Below are positions 14,530 to 27,752 of a stretch of 64,000 nucleotides of DNA, piece after piece. Location of the stretch: assembly GCA_035582835.1 (NCBI GenBank), contig JAYKAV010003376.1:1084372-1148371 (forward strand), written 5' to 3'. The translations under genes were made by a program, and so were the position numbers. The notes under the pieces are model-generated. The model searched no databases. It was given only the letters and a program-made list of their open reading frames with translations, and had not been told where the DNA came from. How positions within the stretch are numbered: position 1 is the first letter of the stretch; every line of letters begins with the position of its first letter. Origin of the DNA: Phoebastria nigripes. Lineage: Eukaryota > Chordata > Aves > Procellariiformes > Diomedeidae.

Positions 14530-16204
14530 AACTCTCCATCTCTGTCCCTGAACTTCACAACAAGCAGTAAAGAATTATCAGGGAAACTTCCTAAAAAGGC
14601 TAACCTGAAGCATCGTAATAACTCTTAAAAGACCAAAACAGAAACAAAAGGTTCTTAATCCATCTTTCTACGAAGAGGCCCTCTGGGGTTTTGTCTGCCT
14701 TTTAAGGAAGTGAACTACAGCTCAGCAGCTGCACCATGTGTGAAATATTATAGCACTTGTTTTTAACTGCTGGATGAGGTGCCTAATGATTCTAGGGAGG
14801 TCTGGCTACTGCTGCAAGCACTCCACAGCTGTAAGGAGACAGGTGTGTATCCAAGTTTACAATACTTGTGCATCTGCAGGAGTATGGGGTATTTGTATCC
14901 AAAATTCAGTTTTCAGTGGATTCTTCATAATGGAATATGAAGAAGGATGACACAGAAACAATACAGCTCTGAATGGGGAGACAACCTTATGGTCTTTTCC
15001 CACAGGAACACAAAGATCCTTGCTTAGATTTAATCTGTGGGTAAAGTGAAGGACAAAGGACCAATAGACAGGACCAAGTATATCCTGATGTATCAAGGCT
15101 AGACAACTTGCTTCTCATCAGGGTATCTTGCCTAATCAAAAAATGGAAGATGTAATAGGGAGCTTCTGTTAGGCCCCAGGAAGCTGGTGTTCGGACTACA
15201 CATAGCTATATATCCTTAGCAGAGAGCAGGCCAAAGAGGGCAGGAAGAGACTTGGTTAGCTCAAAGACAGGTAGAAAAATGAGGAAGGAGTTAGTTATGA
15301 GCTTAGAGCTTTAAAGAGGAAGACAGAGCCTGAACTGAATGAAACCCAAGAAAAAAAGTGAAGAACAAAAAAAGAAAGCTTGTAACTCATTATTCCCCTA
15401 TGGGCCGATTCTCCAGGCCTCGGCAGTCACAATTCTGCTCTTCCATATATGAGATGCTGCTTGCACCTGGGGAATCTTTGGGATTAGCTTCCATATCTTA
15501 ATACTTCAGGTGGTAAGCATAATCAAACATGCAAGAAGAAATCTCTCTACCAAAAAAAAAAAATCCTGACATGTTCCATATGCACTGGGCTGGCATTTGG
15601 ATATTAAATCTGCAACACCTAACTCTGCCAAAATGCTTCCCTAGACTTCAGAAATAAAATTCCTCATTGTGCCCTCACTTGACTGCCAAAGGGATCCTTT
15701 TTATCCCTTCTTTTGACCCTCCCACACAAAAGTTTCCAAAGATGGAGCAGGCACCCATATTCACATTTGGCAATGCTAGAAACAACGCAGCAATGGCCTT
15801 GGAACGTTTGCCATTTCTGCTTGTCTTGACACTAATTATACACACAAGGCAGCTTCATCTGCACTGGGCAGAATGGCTCAGTGCACAGCGGAGTTCAGTG
15901 CCTTCAGATCCGTGCATTTCCAAGCGAGTCAAGCGTGCATTATAACTGCAGTCACAGCAAGTTTCTGATGTGCTTCTCCAAGACTGACCCCTCCTTTTTC
16001 TTTTTCTTATTTTTCCCCCTCTCTTTTTGTTTTAATTTTTCCTACAAAACATGAAGTTTCTCTGAGACAATCAGAGCATGACTTCCATCCATTTGTTTCA
16101 TCAGGCTAAGCGTGCCACCCGCTTTTTCACATTCCCCCTTTTTTTTTTTCCTTTTGAATAAACTCTCCATTATCAAAATAAAATAACGTCATTTACAAAG
16201 TACC

Positions 16205-16430
16205 ACCTCAGCAGCATGCCTCAGCCCTCATTTCACAGGGCTATGCCAGCAGCTACAAACAGAATCAAAGCATCCAATTAAAAATCCATATTCATTAACA
16301 AACATCATGCGTACTATAATGCCCTGCATTGACTATGCCACCACAGGAGATGGGAAGCTCGCTGTGTTTGCCTGCTCTCAGTCTGAAGCACCATTTCATT
16401 AAAGGAAGGGTTTTACCTTTGCTACTCCAC
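16205..16430. promoter_or_regulatory. Possible conserved noncoding element near the exon
   Basis: About 225 bp of balanced, non-repetitive sequence has closely spaced TAAT and ATTAA homeodomain-type cores and no long homopolymers. It follows a pyrimidine-rich tract. The call rests on appearance only; no alignment was possible. Confidence 0.25.
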
Positions 16431-17458
16431 AGGCTGGCAGGAAGAGGTCCAGTGTCCTGTTAGCCCATTGGGCTAGGACAGCAGAAGTGACAGCTGTTGA
16501 CCTTTTGCCTTAGAGAGATGCCAGACACAGGACCTTGCCAGGATGAGGAGCACATAGAGAAGACCATGAAACTGTGCCAGACCGTTCCCACCGAGGTCTT
16601 TAGGTACCAACAGGGCTAGTCGCAAACCAATCTGCGGCATTACAAGCAGCCAACGTAATAAACTCTGCATATGCTTGATTGATGCAACTCATTGGCTAGG
16701 CAGGGCCAGATCCAAGCTGATGTAGTAAATTAGCATATTGCCTTGGCTTCAGGGAAGTTACGTTGATTTACACCATCAACAATTTACCACTGCAGAAAGT
16801 CACATACCATAAGTACAATATTTCAGATGTATACAATGAAGTTATACGAACGCATGCCAGGATTATTTATTTATTTGTACCCACAAGTTTGAGATTTACA
16901 ACTCTTTATAAATACGAGCTGGGCAATTTGCTTTCTATTTTTAGCAGGAATGCTTTGTGCAGGAAACAGCTGTCAGCCACTGGGAGCTGCAGCTTCAGAC
17001 AAATAGAGGCCTCTTAGAATTAAACTGGAGAGCTAGGGTCATTGCTTTGTGGTGGAAAAGAAGCTGAAGATAGTAGACAGCAAGAAAACATAAACACTTA
17101 ACAGAGAACCAATCCTGGAGCTTTTCCAGCCTGTTTTCCTAAGAAAAGGAGGCTTACATGATCACATTGCATATGTATGAGTGTGACTGTCAATTCTTCC
17201 TGAATAGCTTCAGAGCCCACTGTCCAATTCTGACCAAGTTTAGCAAACATTCACAAGACTCACAGGTAATATATTCCTACTGCCTCCAAGAAGACAGGCA
17301 GCTGGGTATAAGTGAGAGATTCTGCTAATATCCTCACTGTGGAAAAAACTGTTGTGTGAACTCAGCCTTCTATCAGATCCAAAGCTATGCAAACCCAATA
17401 CCCGCATCAATAGGAAATCAGATCTCATCAGACCTGCCATCTTCATGCAGACACTCAC

Positions 17459-17548
17459 CTTGGCACACGAAGGAAGATGGTGTTTCCCCAGGGTGGACTC
17501 GTGCAGTGATGAACACCACTTTCTGTTCAGCCCCTGGACGCAGGTTCA
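17459..17548 (-). CDS. AGBL4: Internal coding exon of AGBL4 (cytosolic carboxypeptidase 6)
   Basis: This is a 90-bp exon read on the minus strand. It encodes 29 full codons, starting NLRPGAEQKVVF and ending GETPSSFVCQ, plus split codons at both ends (phase 1 at each side). It is bounded by a CTGCAG acceptor at 17554-17549, preceded by a pyrimidine-rich run, and an AG|GTGAGT donor at 17458. The HPGE motif supplies the His and Glu zinc ligands of M14 metallocarboxypeptidases; the third ligand lies in a later exon not present here. The pairing of PGE-TPSSFV with CQG separates AGBL4 from its paralogues: AGBL5 is similar up to SSFV but then diverges, and AGTPBP1, AGBL2 and AGBL3 differ after HPGET. 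Known function of the family member: it removes polyglutamate side chains and some C-terminal glutamates from tubulin and other proteins in the cytosol. The neighbouring exons are not in the window, as expected for a gene with introns of tens to hundreds of kb. No stop or frameshift is seen, so this is probably a functional gene. Confidence 0.93.
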
Positions 17549-17639
17549 CTGCAGCAGAAGGGGGTGGCAGGGGACAGAGAGAAAGAGAGAGATAAAGATC
17601 CTTAAACTGGGTCCCATATGTAGGATGCAAAGGGCCATT

Positions 17640-18060
17640 AATATTAAAGCATATCCTTTTATTAAAATCGATCATACATTATAAATAAGCACAATCTATA
17701 ATTAAAGGAGGCAGCGTCATTGGATCTCCATACCAGGCCATATAGCAGAACGCACAACGGCTGCAAAACTAATGAAATGCAGCCAAACCTGCAACAACAA
17801 AGTTAGCTCTCTTTTTAAAAACCAAGATTTACTACAGTGAGTTTAACTGCACTGTAATTGCTCTCTCACTTGTGATAAATGTCCCCCTGGGGCGACAAGA
17901 GGAACAGTGGGGGTCCATTCACAACATAAAGCCAATTGCACCCTGCATTACACTTGATACAAGCCTTAACAGTGCCAAACAACGGTAAAGTGCTAACAAA
18001 TGACATTTATTGGGATTTGCTCTGGGGGATTTTGGGAGTTATTTGGTTTTTTATCTCTTA
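17640..18060. promoter_or_regulatory. Candidate conserved noncoding element just upstream of the AGBL4 exon
   Basis: Starting about 90 bp from the exon acceptor is some 400 bp of homopolymer-poor DNA. It is dense in homeodomain-like cores (TTAATATTAA, TTATTAAAA, TATAATTAAAG, AACTAATGAAA) together with an ATCGAT and a CCATATA element. This texture is typical of vertebrate developmental enhancers or of conserved intronic splicing control. No repeat similarity was recognised. The inference rests on composition and proximity only. Confidence 0.4.
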
Positions 18061-18566
18061 ACTATTTGGGACTGCATCTGCCCTGACTGAAAGAGATGTT
18101 CAAAAACAATGAAGTGTGGAAAAGAGACCAGGATTAAATCCAGCAACCTTCTCCAGTGAGGGCATGAAAATGTGCCGGGTCCTCTTCAAAATACAGATAG
18201 GTGGAAGGGAGACTTACATTCCACCTACACTGAACTTAACATGGGTTAATCCCCCAGTATTGAAACCACACTACTTTGGCCACTTGCTTCAGCCATAAAC
18301 TGCATGGGTCAAGCAGGATGTTTTCTCCGTGCAGTGACTGCATTTAATAAACAGGAAATAAAAATTACGCTCTTTCAAAATGGGTTCTGGGAATTTTAAA
18401 GACCATAAGAAGTCAGGACCTCAGTTAGATGTCTTATGTAGGTCTGAACACACACAGCAGGGGTAATACTAAACACAGCAGGATCCAATTGCTAGAGACA
18501 GTTTAAATCTTTGTTTTGAAATATAAAGTTTACACACTGAAGGGAGACTGGAAACTAAATCCAAGC

Positions 18567-18587
18567 TTTTTTTTTTTTTTTTTTTTT
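18567..18587. repeat. Poly(T) tract
   Basis: A run of 21 T, which is A on the transcribed AGBL4 strand. No retroposon body was recognised next to it. Confidence 0.9.
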
Positions 18588-20716
18588 AATTAGGTAGATG
18601 CATTACATATATACCCAAACATAGACTTTTAATTTCAAAGATGTTTGGGAGTCCTTGAGACCATACCTGAGTTATTTTTTTAATTTCCTGAATTCTTAGA
18701 AATGCTCAGTTTCCCCAATGATAAATCACACCTAACAGCACCACAGGAGTAATCGATATATTTTTGGTTGTTCTCAGGAGACAATCTCAGCAGGTTTCTT
18801 TTTTATTTCCTTAGCCTCTCTAAATGTCCTACAGCTGCTCACCCTGTAACTCAGCCATTCATTTGTTCTTTCATACTCCAGCTTCACCACTCTCTGGTGT
18901 TTTTGAGCCCCAGAGGCAAAGAAATATAAGAAAGAATGTCTCTGACAAACGTAGCAGCTGGTGGGGTCAATTCTGTCTGTAGAAGAAAAGTGGGAGGCAG
19001 CAAAAAGGAACACAACACCGTCAGCTAGAAGTTGATGACCACCCCACATCATTTGCATTAACATTAAGTAGTGTGGGAGGAAGGAGATAAATCAGCAAAC
19101 CAACTTTAATGAGCAAAAGGAGAAGGCTGGGATCACTTTTGCAGGAGGAGAGGAGTTTTCCTCCTCTTTTGGAAAAACAGCATTACATTAAAGGGGCAGT
19201 GGCTCAGCACAGAAGTGATGCTCAGCAACATGACTGCCACTGTTTGGAGCTGGAACAGCTCCTTGGTTAGGAAATCTTTTGGACAGAGAATTAGTCTGAG
19301 GTTTTTTGTGGGTTTGGTTTTGTTTGTTTTTAATTACAACATTTTTGTTATTTATGCTTTAACCTTCGTAACAGTTATTAAAATCATTAGTCAGTTCATT
19401 CTCCTCTGGAACTGAAGAGAACTTTCCCAATTTAGGGCTCAGTGCAAAGCTGCATGGAGTCAGTGGGAGATGCGGCACTGGGTGCAAACCAGGACCTCCC
19501 TTGCCTGCTTCCTTGGAGGATGGAAGAGCACCAAATTACCACCCTGCGCTCAGTGCCAAGCAACTTCACTCCACCTTGGCTTACAATCCCCAATGCATCA
19601 CTCACTTTCCAGCCCAGTACATTTGCTGCAGAGTGTGAATGCACAACCTTGCAATGTACAGACCCTGCCACAGTACCCAGCCTCCTAGACATGCAGTGCT
19701 CAAAATGAGCACAGGCACAGCTGGCTGTCCATCTTCATGTAGCAGACATTTTCTCCAAGTTTGTTAAGCCCAACAATACCTTTATAAATCTTTTTCTTTA
19801 AGCAATATCCTCCATTATTCATACAGAAACAATAAAACACACAGCATGTATGACTGTGCACATGTGTATTTCTTTCTGGTATTTGGGCTGGATGCAATAA
19901 TGTGACCCATTAAATTTTTTCAAAGAGTCATTTTCATTTTCAGTGTTTGGATTTCAGAATGCGTGCATCTGCACGAGCAAACAAACATTTCTTAAATGTT
20001 TCTCTTAACATTTTGGAAAAGCATATATCTCTAATGCAGCTTAGAAAGCCTAATCTTCTAATTCAGTAGTGTCTTCTAAATGTGGGTGAATCTGGCAAAA
20101 GTTGCTTTGGTGAGTAGAGTCCCTGCCTAAGTACAAGGCTCTGTGAACGTATGGGAAGAAACTAAACTGGCTTTCAGTTCTGCAGGTCCTCTTCAATCAC
20201 AGTTCAGCTGCTCTGAAAGTGCTGGTAAAAGGGGGACATAGGAGGCAACATGGATGCCCATTAGCCAGCCTATGGGACGAGGTACACCAAGGGCTTCCAA
20301 TATGAATGAAAGACTAGTTCATAATTAATACCGTAACACCTAAGTTTGGGATGGGAACTTTGAACCCGGCTGGTGCAGGGCATGAATTATTTACAGGCTG
20401 GGCTCCTGGCCTGAACCCTAACCCAGCACCAGCATATCCATTCATACCAGCATACCCATTCATCCAGACATCCCATGGGTGGTCTTGGAAATCACATATT
20501 CAGCCTCGCACGCTTGTCTTGGTCTCCATAACATCCTGTGATAAAAGGAATGGCAAATATGTATGTACATGCACACACCTCCAACACTCCCNTAAGTCCA
20601 AACAGCAACAGTGCTGTCTTCTCTCTCTGGGGTTTTAAATATATAGCCTAAAAATGAAAGAGTGAAAGAAAAAAGAAAGGATGGATAACTACGATCAGGC
20701 TACAGTAGTCAGGATT

Positions 20717-20736
20717 AAAAAAAAAAAAAAAAAAAA
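20717..20736. repeat. Poly(A) tract next to an LTR-type repeat
   Basis: Twenty A immediately precede a GC-richer segment that resembles an avian LTR-type element. The run may mark a junction, or it may be an independent homopolymer. Confidence 0.85.
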
Positions 20737-20759
20737 GGCTCTTTGTGTTCTTTTTTCTT

Positions 20760-21533
20760 TCCCAATGGTAGTGGGTGTCTGCGCCCAGGTGCTCACAGTG
20801 GGGGCTGCAGGGCTGAGCCCTCTGAGGAGAGGCTCCACAACTGCCCCACCACAGGGCATAGCTGAGTCCCTCTCAGTGAAGGTGGTGGCACCTCCTTGAA
20901 AGTGCATTTAAGGAAGGGCAAAAATGCCACACAGGCAGTGAAGAGTGAGAGGAAAAAAGTGAGAAACAGCCTTGTAAGCACCAGGGTCGGAGGAGGAGGG
21001 GAGGGAGTGCTCCAGCTGCCAGGGCAGAGACTCCCCTGTGGCCCTGTGGAGAGACCAGGCTGGAGCAGATATCCACGCTGCAGCCTATGGAGGACCCCGT
21101 GCCAGACCAGATTCTCCTGAAGGACCACAGGAAGGGCCCAGGCTGGAGCAGGGGAAAGTGTGAGGAAGAAGGAGCAGCAGAGAGGAACTGTTTTGGACTG
21201 ACCACAACCCTGTTACCCATCCCCTGCACCGTTTGGGGTGGCGCAGGTAGAGGAGTTGGGAGTGAAATCGGTCCTGGGAAAATGNGGGGGGGGGGGGATG
21301 TGTTATTTTAATTTTTCTCTCTGATTCTCACTATACAATTCTATTTTACTGAGCAATAAATTAAATTAATTTTCCCCCAAGTCAAGTCTGCTTCGCCCAC
21401 AATGGTAATTGGTAAGTGATATCCCTGTCTTTACCTTGACCCACAAGCCTTTTCATCTTATTTTCTCCCCCTGTCCTGTAGAAGAGGGAGCAGCTGGGTG
21501 GGCATCTGGCAGCTGGCCGAGGTTAACCCACCA
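20760..21533 (+). mobile_element. Avian LTR retroelement fragment (solo LTR or 3' end)
   Basis: This stretch is markedly more GC-rich than its surroundings. Repeated 'gctggagca' units near 21060 and 21140 are followed by a segment beginning ctgaccacaaccc, then a G-rich run, an AATAAA polyadenylation signal at 21355-21360, a stretch like ttttcccccaagtcaagtctg, and a terminus ggttaaccca ending near 21533. I recognise this order as the R-U5-like 3' part of a widespread avian ERV family, probably class III (ERVL-like). The 5' end is unclear and target-site duplications were not resolved. No coding potential remains. Confidence 0.55.
21285..21297. repeat. G12 homopolymer with an adjacent ambiguous base
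   Basis: Twelve G follow an N inside the LTR-type repeat. The N probably marks uncertain homopolymer length. Confidence 0.85.
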
Positions 21534-24149
21534 AACCAATAATGGATACAACAACTACAAAACACCATTTCATATTTTAATTTAAATGCTACATTGAAAA
21601 TGCATCCTATTTTCTACTTCAGGATTGAAAAGATCAATCAAAATTAAAAAGATTAGAAGTGTATAGCTTTGCTCAGTAGATGCCAAAACCACTTAAGCAA
21701 AGTGACAGAAAGGCACGCTCCATTTAGCCACAACTTTGCCAATTGTGGAAATGCAGAGAAATAAGTCTGTTGTAGTACCCCCTCTACCCTTCCAACTGCC
21801 ATAGCAGTGAATCTTAGAAACAAAACTATTTGATGAAAAAGTTTTCCAAGGGAAGAAATTTATAGATTTCTGGAATTATTTCTTTTTCATTTTCTCTTCC
21901 AGAAAGTATCTTGAAGATTGAACTAAACATTTTCTTTTCCCTCTGAAGGCTACACTACCATCATCATTGATAATATTTGCCTTGACTTAAGAATCTGACT
22001 GGGACCTAAACAATCTGCCACTATGTGTTACGCCCTCATAGCGTGCTACTCACCCACCACCATCCTATCACTCGGCTGCAGAGAAGAATTCCGTTAGGCA
22101 AAGCTGTGAAGATCTAAGGTGCTAGTCATAATAAACAACACTAACCTCAAAATCTATTCTGGCTCTAAAGCTACCATAATGGTGATAAACACCAAGCAAA
22201 TGTCACACTGAAGAGAACCAGTTAGCTACAAGCAAGCAACTCAAATCTCTCACTCTGAATATAACTCGTGTTGTTTGGCCCTCAACTCATGTTCCTTCTC
22301 CTCTAATGCTATAGCATGTACAAGTCAACCACTTAAAGCAATCCCACTGGCAACAGTCCCCCAGCTCTCACCCAGGAAACAGCGATTTCCACTCTTGGTT
22401 ACATATTACACTAGTGCAACTAAAACAAAGTCCCAGAGAAAACATTTTCTACTAAAAAAAGACAGATCAAAATCTAAACCTTCATGGGAAGGCAGCAAAT
22501 TCACTTAGCCATTTTCATTCAATTTTCATTTTTATGCTACTATAAAAACATGAAAACAACAGTATTTGTATGTAGTAGCTTAATCTATCTAGAAATTTCA
22601 TGCAGAAATATTAAATTTATGGAATCCCATTTGTACTACCAGGATGAAGTGCTGTAACAGAACTGAGGTGGAACTTTGCTCAACATCCAGGATCTTTCCT
22701 GCTACCACATCAGACCAGAAACAGACTGCAGAGAGATTGCAGATTTGTGGTTTCTTTAAGTCTTGTAGCCATGGTATGGTAATGATGCAAGTTCGCAAAT
22801 TAGTACTAAGGCTGATGGAGTACAAAGGAAGAGCAAGTCTGACCCTAGAAGTCTACTTCAAAAGCCTTTAACTGGCGCCCATCAGAAGAACTTGGAAGTG
22901 AATTCCACTCCTTTACAGAGGACTTCAAAGTTGGGGCAAGGCACCAGGAAAAGCTTGCCTTTCTCCCCTCCCACATTTCAACCCACCTGTAGAAGACCAG
23001 AAGGCTCTAATCAGAAGAAATGGAAAACCATCACCCTAAAAACATATGCCCAAAAAATCATTTGATTTAAATACCCACATATATTTTCATGAAATATGTG
23101 TATCCATCGCAAATAAATTCTATATTGTCTTCCTTTCTCAGGTACTTTGCAGTATGAGGTGGGCTGTTGCCAGCATTTTATATTCAAAACCCTGTGAGTT
23201 AAAGACTCCACAGAGGAAATCAAAAGAACTCTATTGCATTACACTTCACTGTGCCGTCTCGGCTTGTCTGTGTCCAACAGAACTGTAACATCTGCATCGA
23301 AAGCGAATACTGATGTCGTTGCTGTCCTGACTGCCTACTCTCTACCACATTAACCTGCTTTAGCAAATCAAATCCAAGCAGCATTTACTGTACTCTGGTT
23401 TTTCCTAAGAGACTAGATTAGCACCTAATTCCATTTATTTTTGTTACTTCTGGTCACAAATGTCATTTCAGGTAAGAGTGCACATCTCAGCAACACAGAG
23501 TGCAAAAGAACACCATTTTTGGTCACTACCAAATCCCACTGGACTTGGTCAGGCCAAATAAACACAAGCTTTTCTTTCTTGCCTTCTTATAGTTGGCTTG
23601 AGCAGCACAAAGAAACTAAGTGGCACNGAAGGTAAAAATGATGCCATTTGTACCACAGAGAGATGAGCAAANACTGGACTACAGTTTTTGAAAGTCAGAC
23701 ACCTATTCCTATGTACTTTTACCTGGAAAGGGAGGCAGCAGTATCTTGGCTCCCATGCAGAATCCATGGGAGGTCGGGTCTGCACAGAGGGAACACTGCT
23801 ACAAGGTGCCCTCATTGCTCATTGACTCACCTCACCTACCACCANGTTTAGATAGTCCCATCTGGAGCGCAGAGGCATTTTGTTTAGCAAAGCCTCACTT
23901 ATGCATGGACCTTCTACCCAGCAACGGTCCTGCATGTAATGCTCAAAACTGGATCCAAACCTCTGAAGTTCTGGATTTTCATTCAGGTTCTGGCCCTGAC
24001 TCTGTCAGGTGCTTAAATATGTGATTTGTTTGACGGACTTCTATTATGTTTAAAAATGTGCTTAAACGTAAGTGTTGGCATAAGAGCTTTGCTGAATTGG
24101 GGCCGTTTAGCAGGAAGCCTGCCTCTGAGATCATCACAACGTTTTAAAG

Positions 24150-24640
24150 TTGGAGATTGTGCAACTATTATCCTTTATTGCCCATTTTATGCCAAAGTCT
24201 CTCTTTCTTTTTACATTCCTCTTAAAAGCAAAGCTATTTTGGAGCATTTAATATTATTTAATCTCTTTACTCTGGCAGCATAGAAATTACAGGGACCATT
24301 ACAATGGTCCTGTGTGTGTGTATGCTTTATTGATGTATATGCTGACCTAATATCAAATTGATTTTGCTCAGCTTTTCTGCTGACCATGGAAAAATGCAAA
24401 TTGGGTATTATATTTGCACACTAATTTTATTGGGCCCCTGTGTCTTCATAAAAAGATAAAGTTTGGGCTAATAAAAATAAAACATTTCTGGTGCTAATAT
24501 AGGCAAATGTTTATGTAGGCAGGTAACAAATTGGTTTGTCATTTAGGGGAACATAAAGAGCACTAAAATCATCTTTAGGCAAAATAGATTGGTGGCTTTT
24601 GCTTAGCTTTTAGCTTTCATTTGCAAAATCAATTTAATGT
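24150..24640. promoter_or_regulatory. Candidate conserved noncoding element with a short hairpin
   Basis: About 490 bp of AT-rich, low-complexity-free DNA is packed with homeodomain-type ATTA and TAAT cores and an octamer-like AAATGCAAAT at about 24393. It includes a near-perfect inverted repeat, ACAGGGACCATT (24289-24300) with AATGGTCCTGT (24303-24313), separated by 2 bases and with one bulged G. The 2-base gap is too short for a microRNA loop, so a palindromic protein-binding site is more likely. The call is based on sequence texture only. Confidence 0.4.
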
Positions 24641-27600
24641 AGCACAGTGTCTCAAAGACAGGGTGACACAGGATTAAGACATTCATTGTATTCCCCCTCC
24701 ATAACTCCCCCTTATTCAGAGGCCCTGGGATTTGAGTTTGCTCTTGTTCAAAGCAAATTAAATATATTCCAGCAGAAAAGGGAAAAAAGGAACACTTAGA
24801 CTTATGCCATATGCAAGCATCTTATAGGGACAAACGCAGGGGCAAGGTAGGAAAGTGGGACTCAAGTGTTCCTAAGGTAGATGCTGAAAGAGTTATCAAC
24901 ACTTGCCAGTGCCACCAGGAATCTGAAAGTGTAATACTTGTATGATCTCCTTGCCTGGCTATTTCTTTGTTCCTCCTTCCTCTTCCCTCTTTAAGTCCTC
25001 TGTAACAATGCCTTTCGCATCTCTTTAATGGCCAACAATCTCTGCTGGAATGCAGCTAAGTGAACTTCGATGACAGTTTAAGTAGATGGGCATATATCAA
25101 CAGCCTAACTTCTATTTATTGAAATGACTTGACCTATTTAAATCCCAGAGCAGGCAGTATTTCTATCCAGCTCTTGTTTTTCATCCCCTCCTTCCCCTTC
25201 CCTCCCTCAATTGCAGGGTATTTTGGAGGGGTTCCATGCAGTGGGAGGTTACATAAACAGTTTTGATGTTAATACTTGACTGCATTTTCAACCTAATAGC
25301 CCAGCAAAGGGATTTGACTGTAAAGCAAAAGGCCAGAAATATCTCCTGGTAAAATTACGCTGAAGCATAGATCAAACGACGCTGCAGAGCTATTTGCAAA
25401 ATCAGAAATGGCAAACGACTATAGAGCAAGATCCCCCTTACCTCCCAGCCCCACTTGTTTTGTTTTTAATCTTCATTACATCTTGGAAGCAACCATTTTT
25501 CCATTTGGGCTTTCTGATACTGGCAGCTTGCTACACTTCTGAGGCAGGAAAATCAACCGCATGCAAAACCAGCCACAGTACACTCACATCTTTCCTCCCT
25601 CCTCATCTCCACTAAAAAAAATACTCCCCCAAAAACCTGAGGTTTTGTTTTTAAATTATACATACACTTTTGAACATTGGAACATACAGTCCTATGAATA
25701 AGAATAGAAATCTGGAATATGAACAGCACATTATCATCCTCAAATGGCCAAGGTGATGACAACTCACAATTAAGGATGCAGACAGCAGCATTTAATGTCA
25801 CCTACCTGCATCACCATCATATCGTAACAGTTTAGCAGGCAGGTCCCCAGCCTGCTTTCTTTTTCCCTCTCCTGCTTTGCTATTTATAAAGTCAGGTTGG
25901 AGTGTAGATAAACCCCTTGCCCTCCAGAGACCAGAGGCAGGCAGTAAATTATGGGAAGGCTAAGTGGTACATCAAATGTGTCTCCTCAAAGCTATATATC
26001 ATCTTGTTAAATTTGATGTCTAATCCCAGAACCCCAGAAATCATTCCCAAAATCCCAGAAAATGCATGTGTCCTTCAGATGATATAGAACAAGAAAGTAA
26101 AGTTTACCTGCAGGGAAAAGAAAAAAACACNAAGACAAAAACATTCTAGCCACGATTTGCTAAAAGTCTTCATTTTACTTGAGTGTCTTTCAATGCTATT
26201 TCCTTAAATTCCATAGAGTCAGAACTCACCCATCTGTATTTGAATACATGAACTCTGATTTACCGTATTCATCTTTTTTTTTTTTTCTTGCAATGGTCAA
26301 CATGAAATTACAAACTGAATAAACCATAACACACCTTATTTATCTCTCTAAAAATTTTACAGCAGATAGAAATGCAGTAGNTTATGTATGTAGCAGCACT
26401 TCTCCAATTACCACCAGTGACAATAATGAAGATCTTCAGCCATTCCACGGGGTTCTCTTAACTGAGCTCCACAACCCCACATCAGTGAAGATAAGGTAGA
26501 ACACTAAGGAGCTGCCTGCAGCCACAAAGAAAGCGGACCTCATCTTTAGGGAAGGAATCGATACTAACTGGTACTTATCTTGCTCTCTCTTTTCACAGCT
26601 ATCATCCCTCTAGAAATGCTCACCATCCCCGTAGCCTTCACTTTATACAAAGGGATAAAAATAAAATATTCAAATGCAAGACATTTCTACCTGCAATACT
26701 ACAGTTACATGGGTATCTTTTCAGTTTGTCTTTAAAATCCAGGGATTCAAAAGATATTCCTAGGGCCTGTTATAAAGCAACTCTCTATCAGCTCTCTGCA
26801 GTGGAGAGGGCTAAGGCTATGTTTGTTTGCTACAAGTATGCATGGGCTGAAAGATAAGAGAATAATTTATGTCAGAATTTCAGCCAAGATAGCAAAGAGG
26901 GAATTACCGACCACTCACAGAGTAGTCCAGCAGCTACAGGAGCAGCCAGGACACCTTTGTTCTGTTCTCTCCAGTTTTGCTGTGGATTTGCCTGTGATTA
27001 ACTTCAGTCCTTAGATTTTCCCATATAAAAATTGAGCAAAACCATGTNCGCTTTAGAACAGCACTGAGAGTCCCAGTACAGCTATACTCAAAACTCTTCT
27101 AGTTTCTCTAAGATGCAGAGCCACATCCTTGCACTCATCATGGATCCTTCCAAGGAAGGCAGTGCTGAAAAGGACATCTATAGCCGCCATGAGATGCAAC
27201 TCCAGAATCCTCCAGTCCAGCATCTCTAACCTCTCAAGGCCAATGGATAAAATAACAGGGAAGGAACAAGCTGCAAGACACATGCAGAAATCAGGAAAGA
27301 TGTTTCTGGGAAGCTGTAACTGGAAAACCTCTACTCACTAGGGCTATGCCTCATATTCTTCACTTAAGAAACAGGCAAAAAGCACAACAGGAGCAGAAGT
27401 AAAAAAAAGGTGGAGAGGCATGAAATGGTGGACAAAGCTGGATAGATACCTACTCAAGTATCTTGTTCTAAGTAGGGCCAGGTCTCATTCTGGGAGGGGG
27501 AAAAAACGTGAAAAGCAACCAAGGTTTCAGCCAGCTGGCCTAAAGGCTCAAACCTGAGGGAGCAGTGAAGCAATACAACCAACACTGTCACTGGATTCAT

Positions 27601-27737
27601 CTCCTGTATTCCACCTTTTAGACACTGACTTGAACAACATGAACCCTTCTCTCTCTTAATTCTTCCCAAAACACTAATTATAAAGAAGTGGGGACACCCC
27701 ATGCTCAATTACAGGACACAGGAAATGATTCTTTTTC

Positions 27738-27752
27738 TTTTTTTTTTTTTTT
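27738..27752. repeat. Poly(T) tract
   Basis: A T15 run within a longer T-rich stretch from about 27731. No flanking retroposon was recognised. Confidence 0.8.

Larger units (their letters stand above)
1..17458 (-). other. AGBL4: AGBL4 intron, downstream (3') side of the exon
   Basis: By orientation this stretch is the intron following the 90-bp exon. No further AGBL4 exon was recognised. The next expected coding block would begin with a Gly codon followed by a hydrophobic IIDFL-like helix, and I did not find it. The sequence is AT-rich, mostly unique, and full of short random open frames. Short tracts: a G16 run at 4664-4679 preceded by an N, A10 followed by G9 at 6215-6233, and a (CA)n-A17 tract at about 9239-9268. 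A pyrimidine-rich stretch occupies about 15985-16155. Motif clusters inside it are listed separately. Confidence 0.7.
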
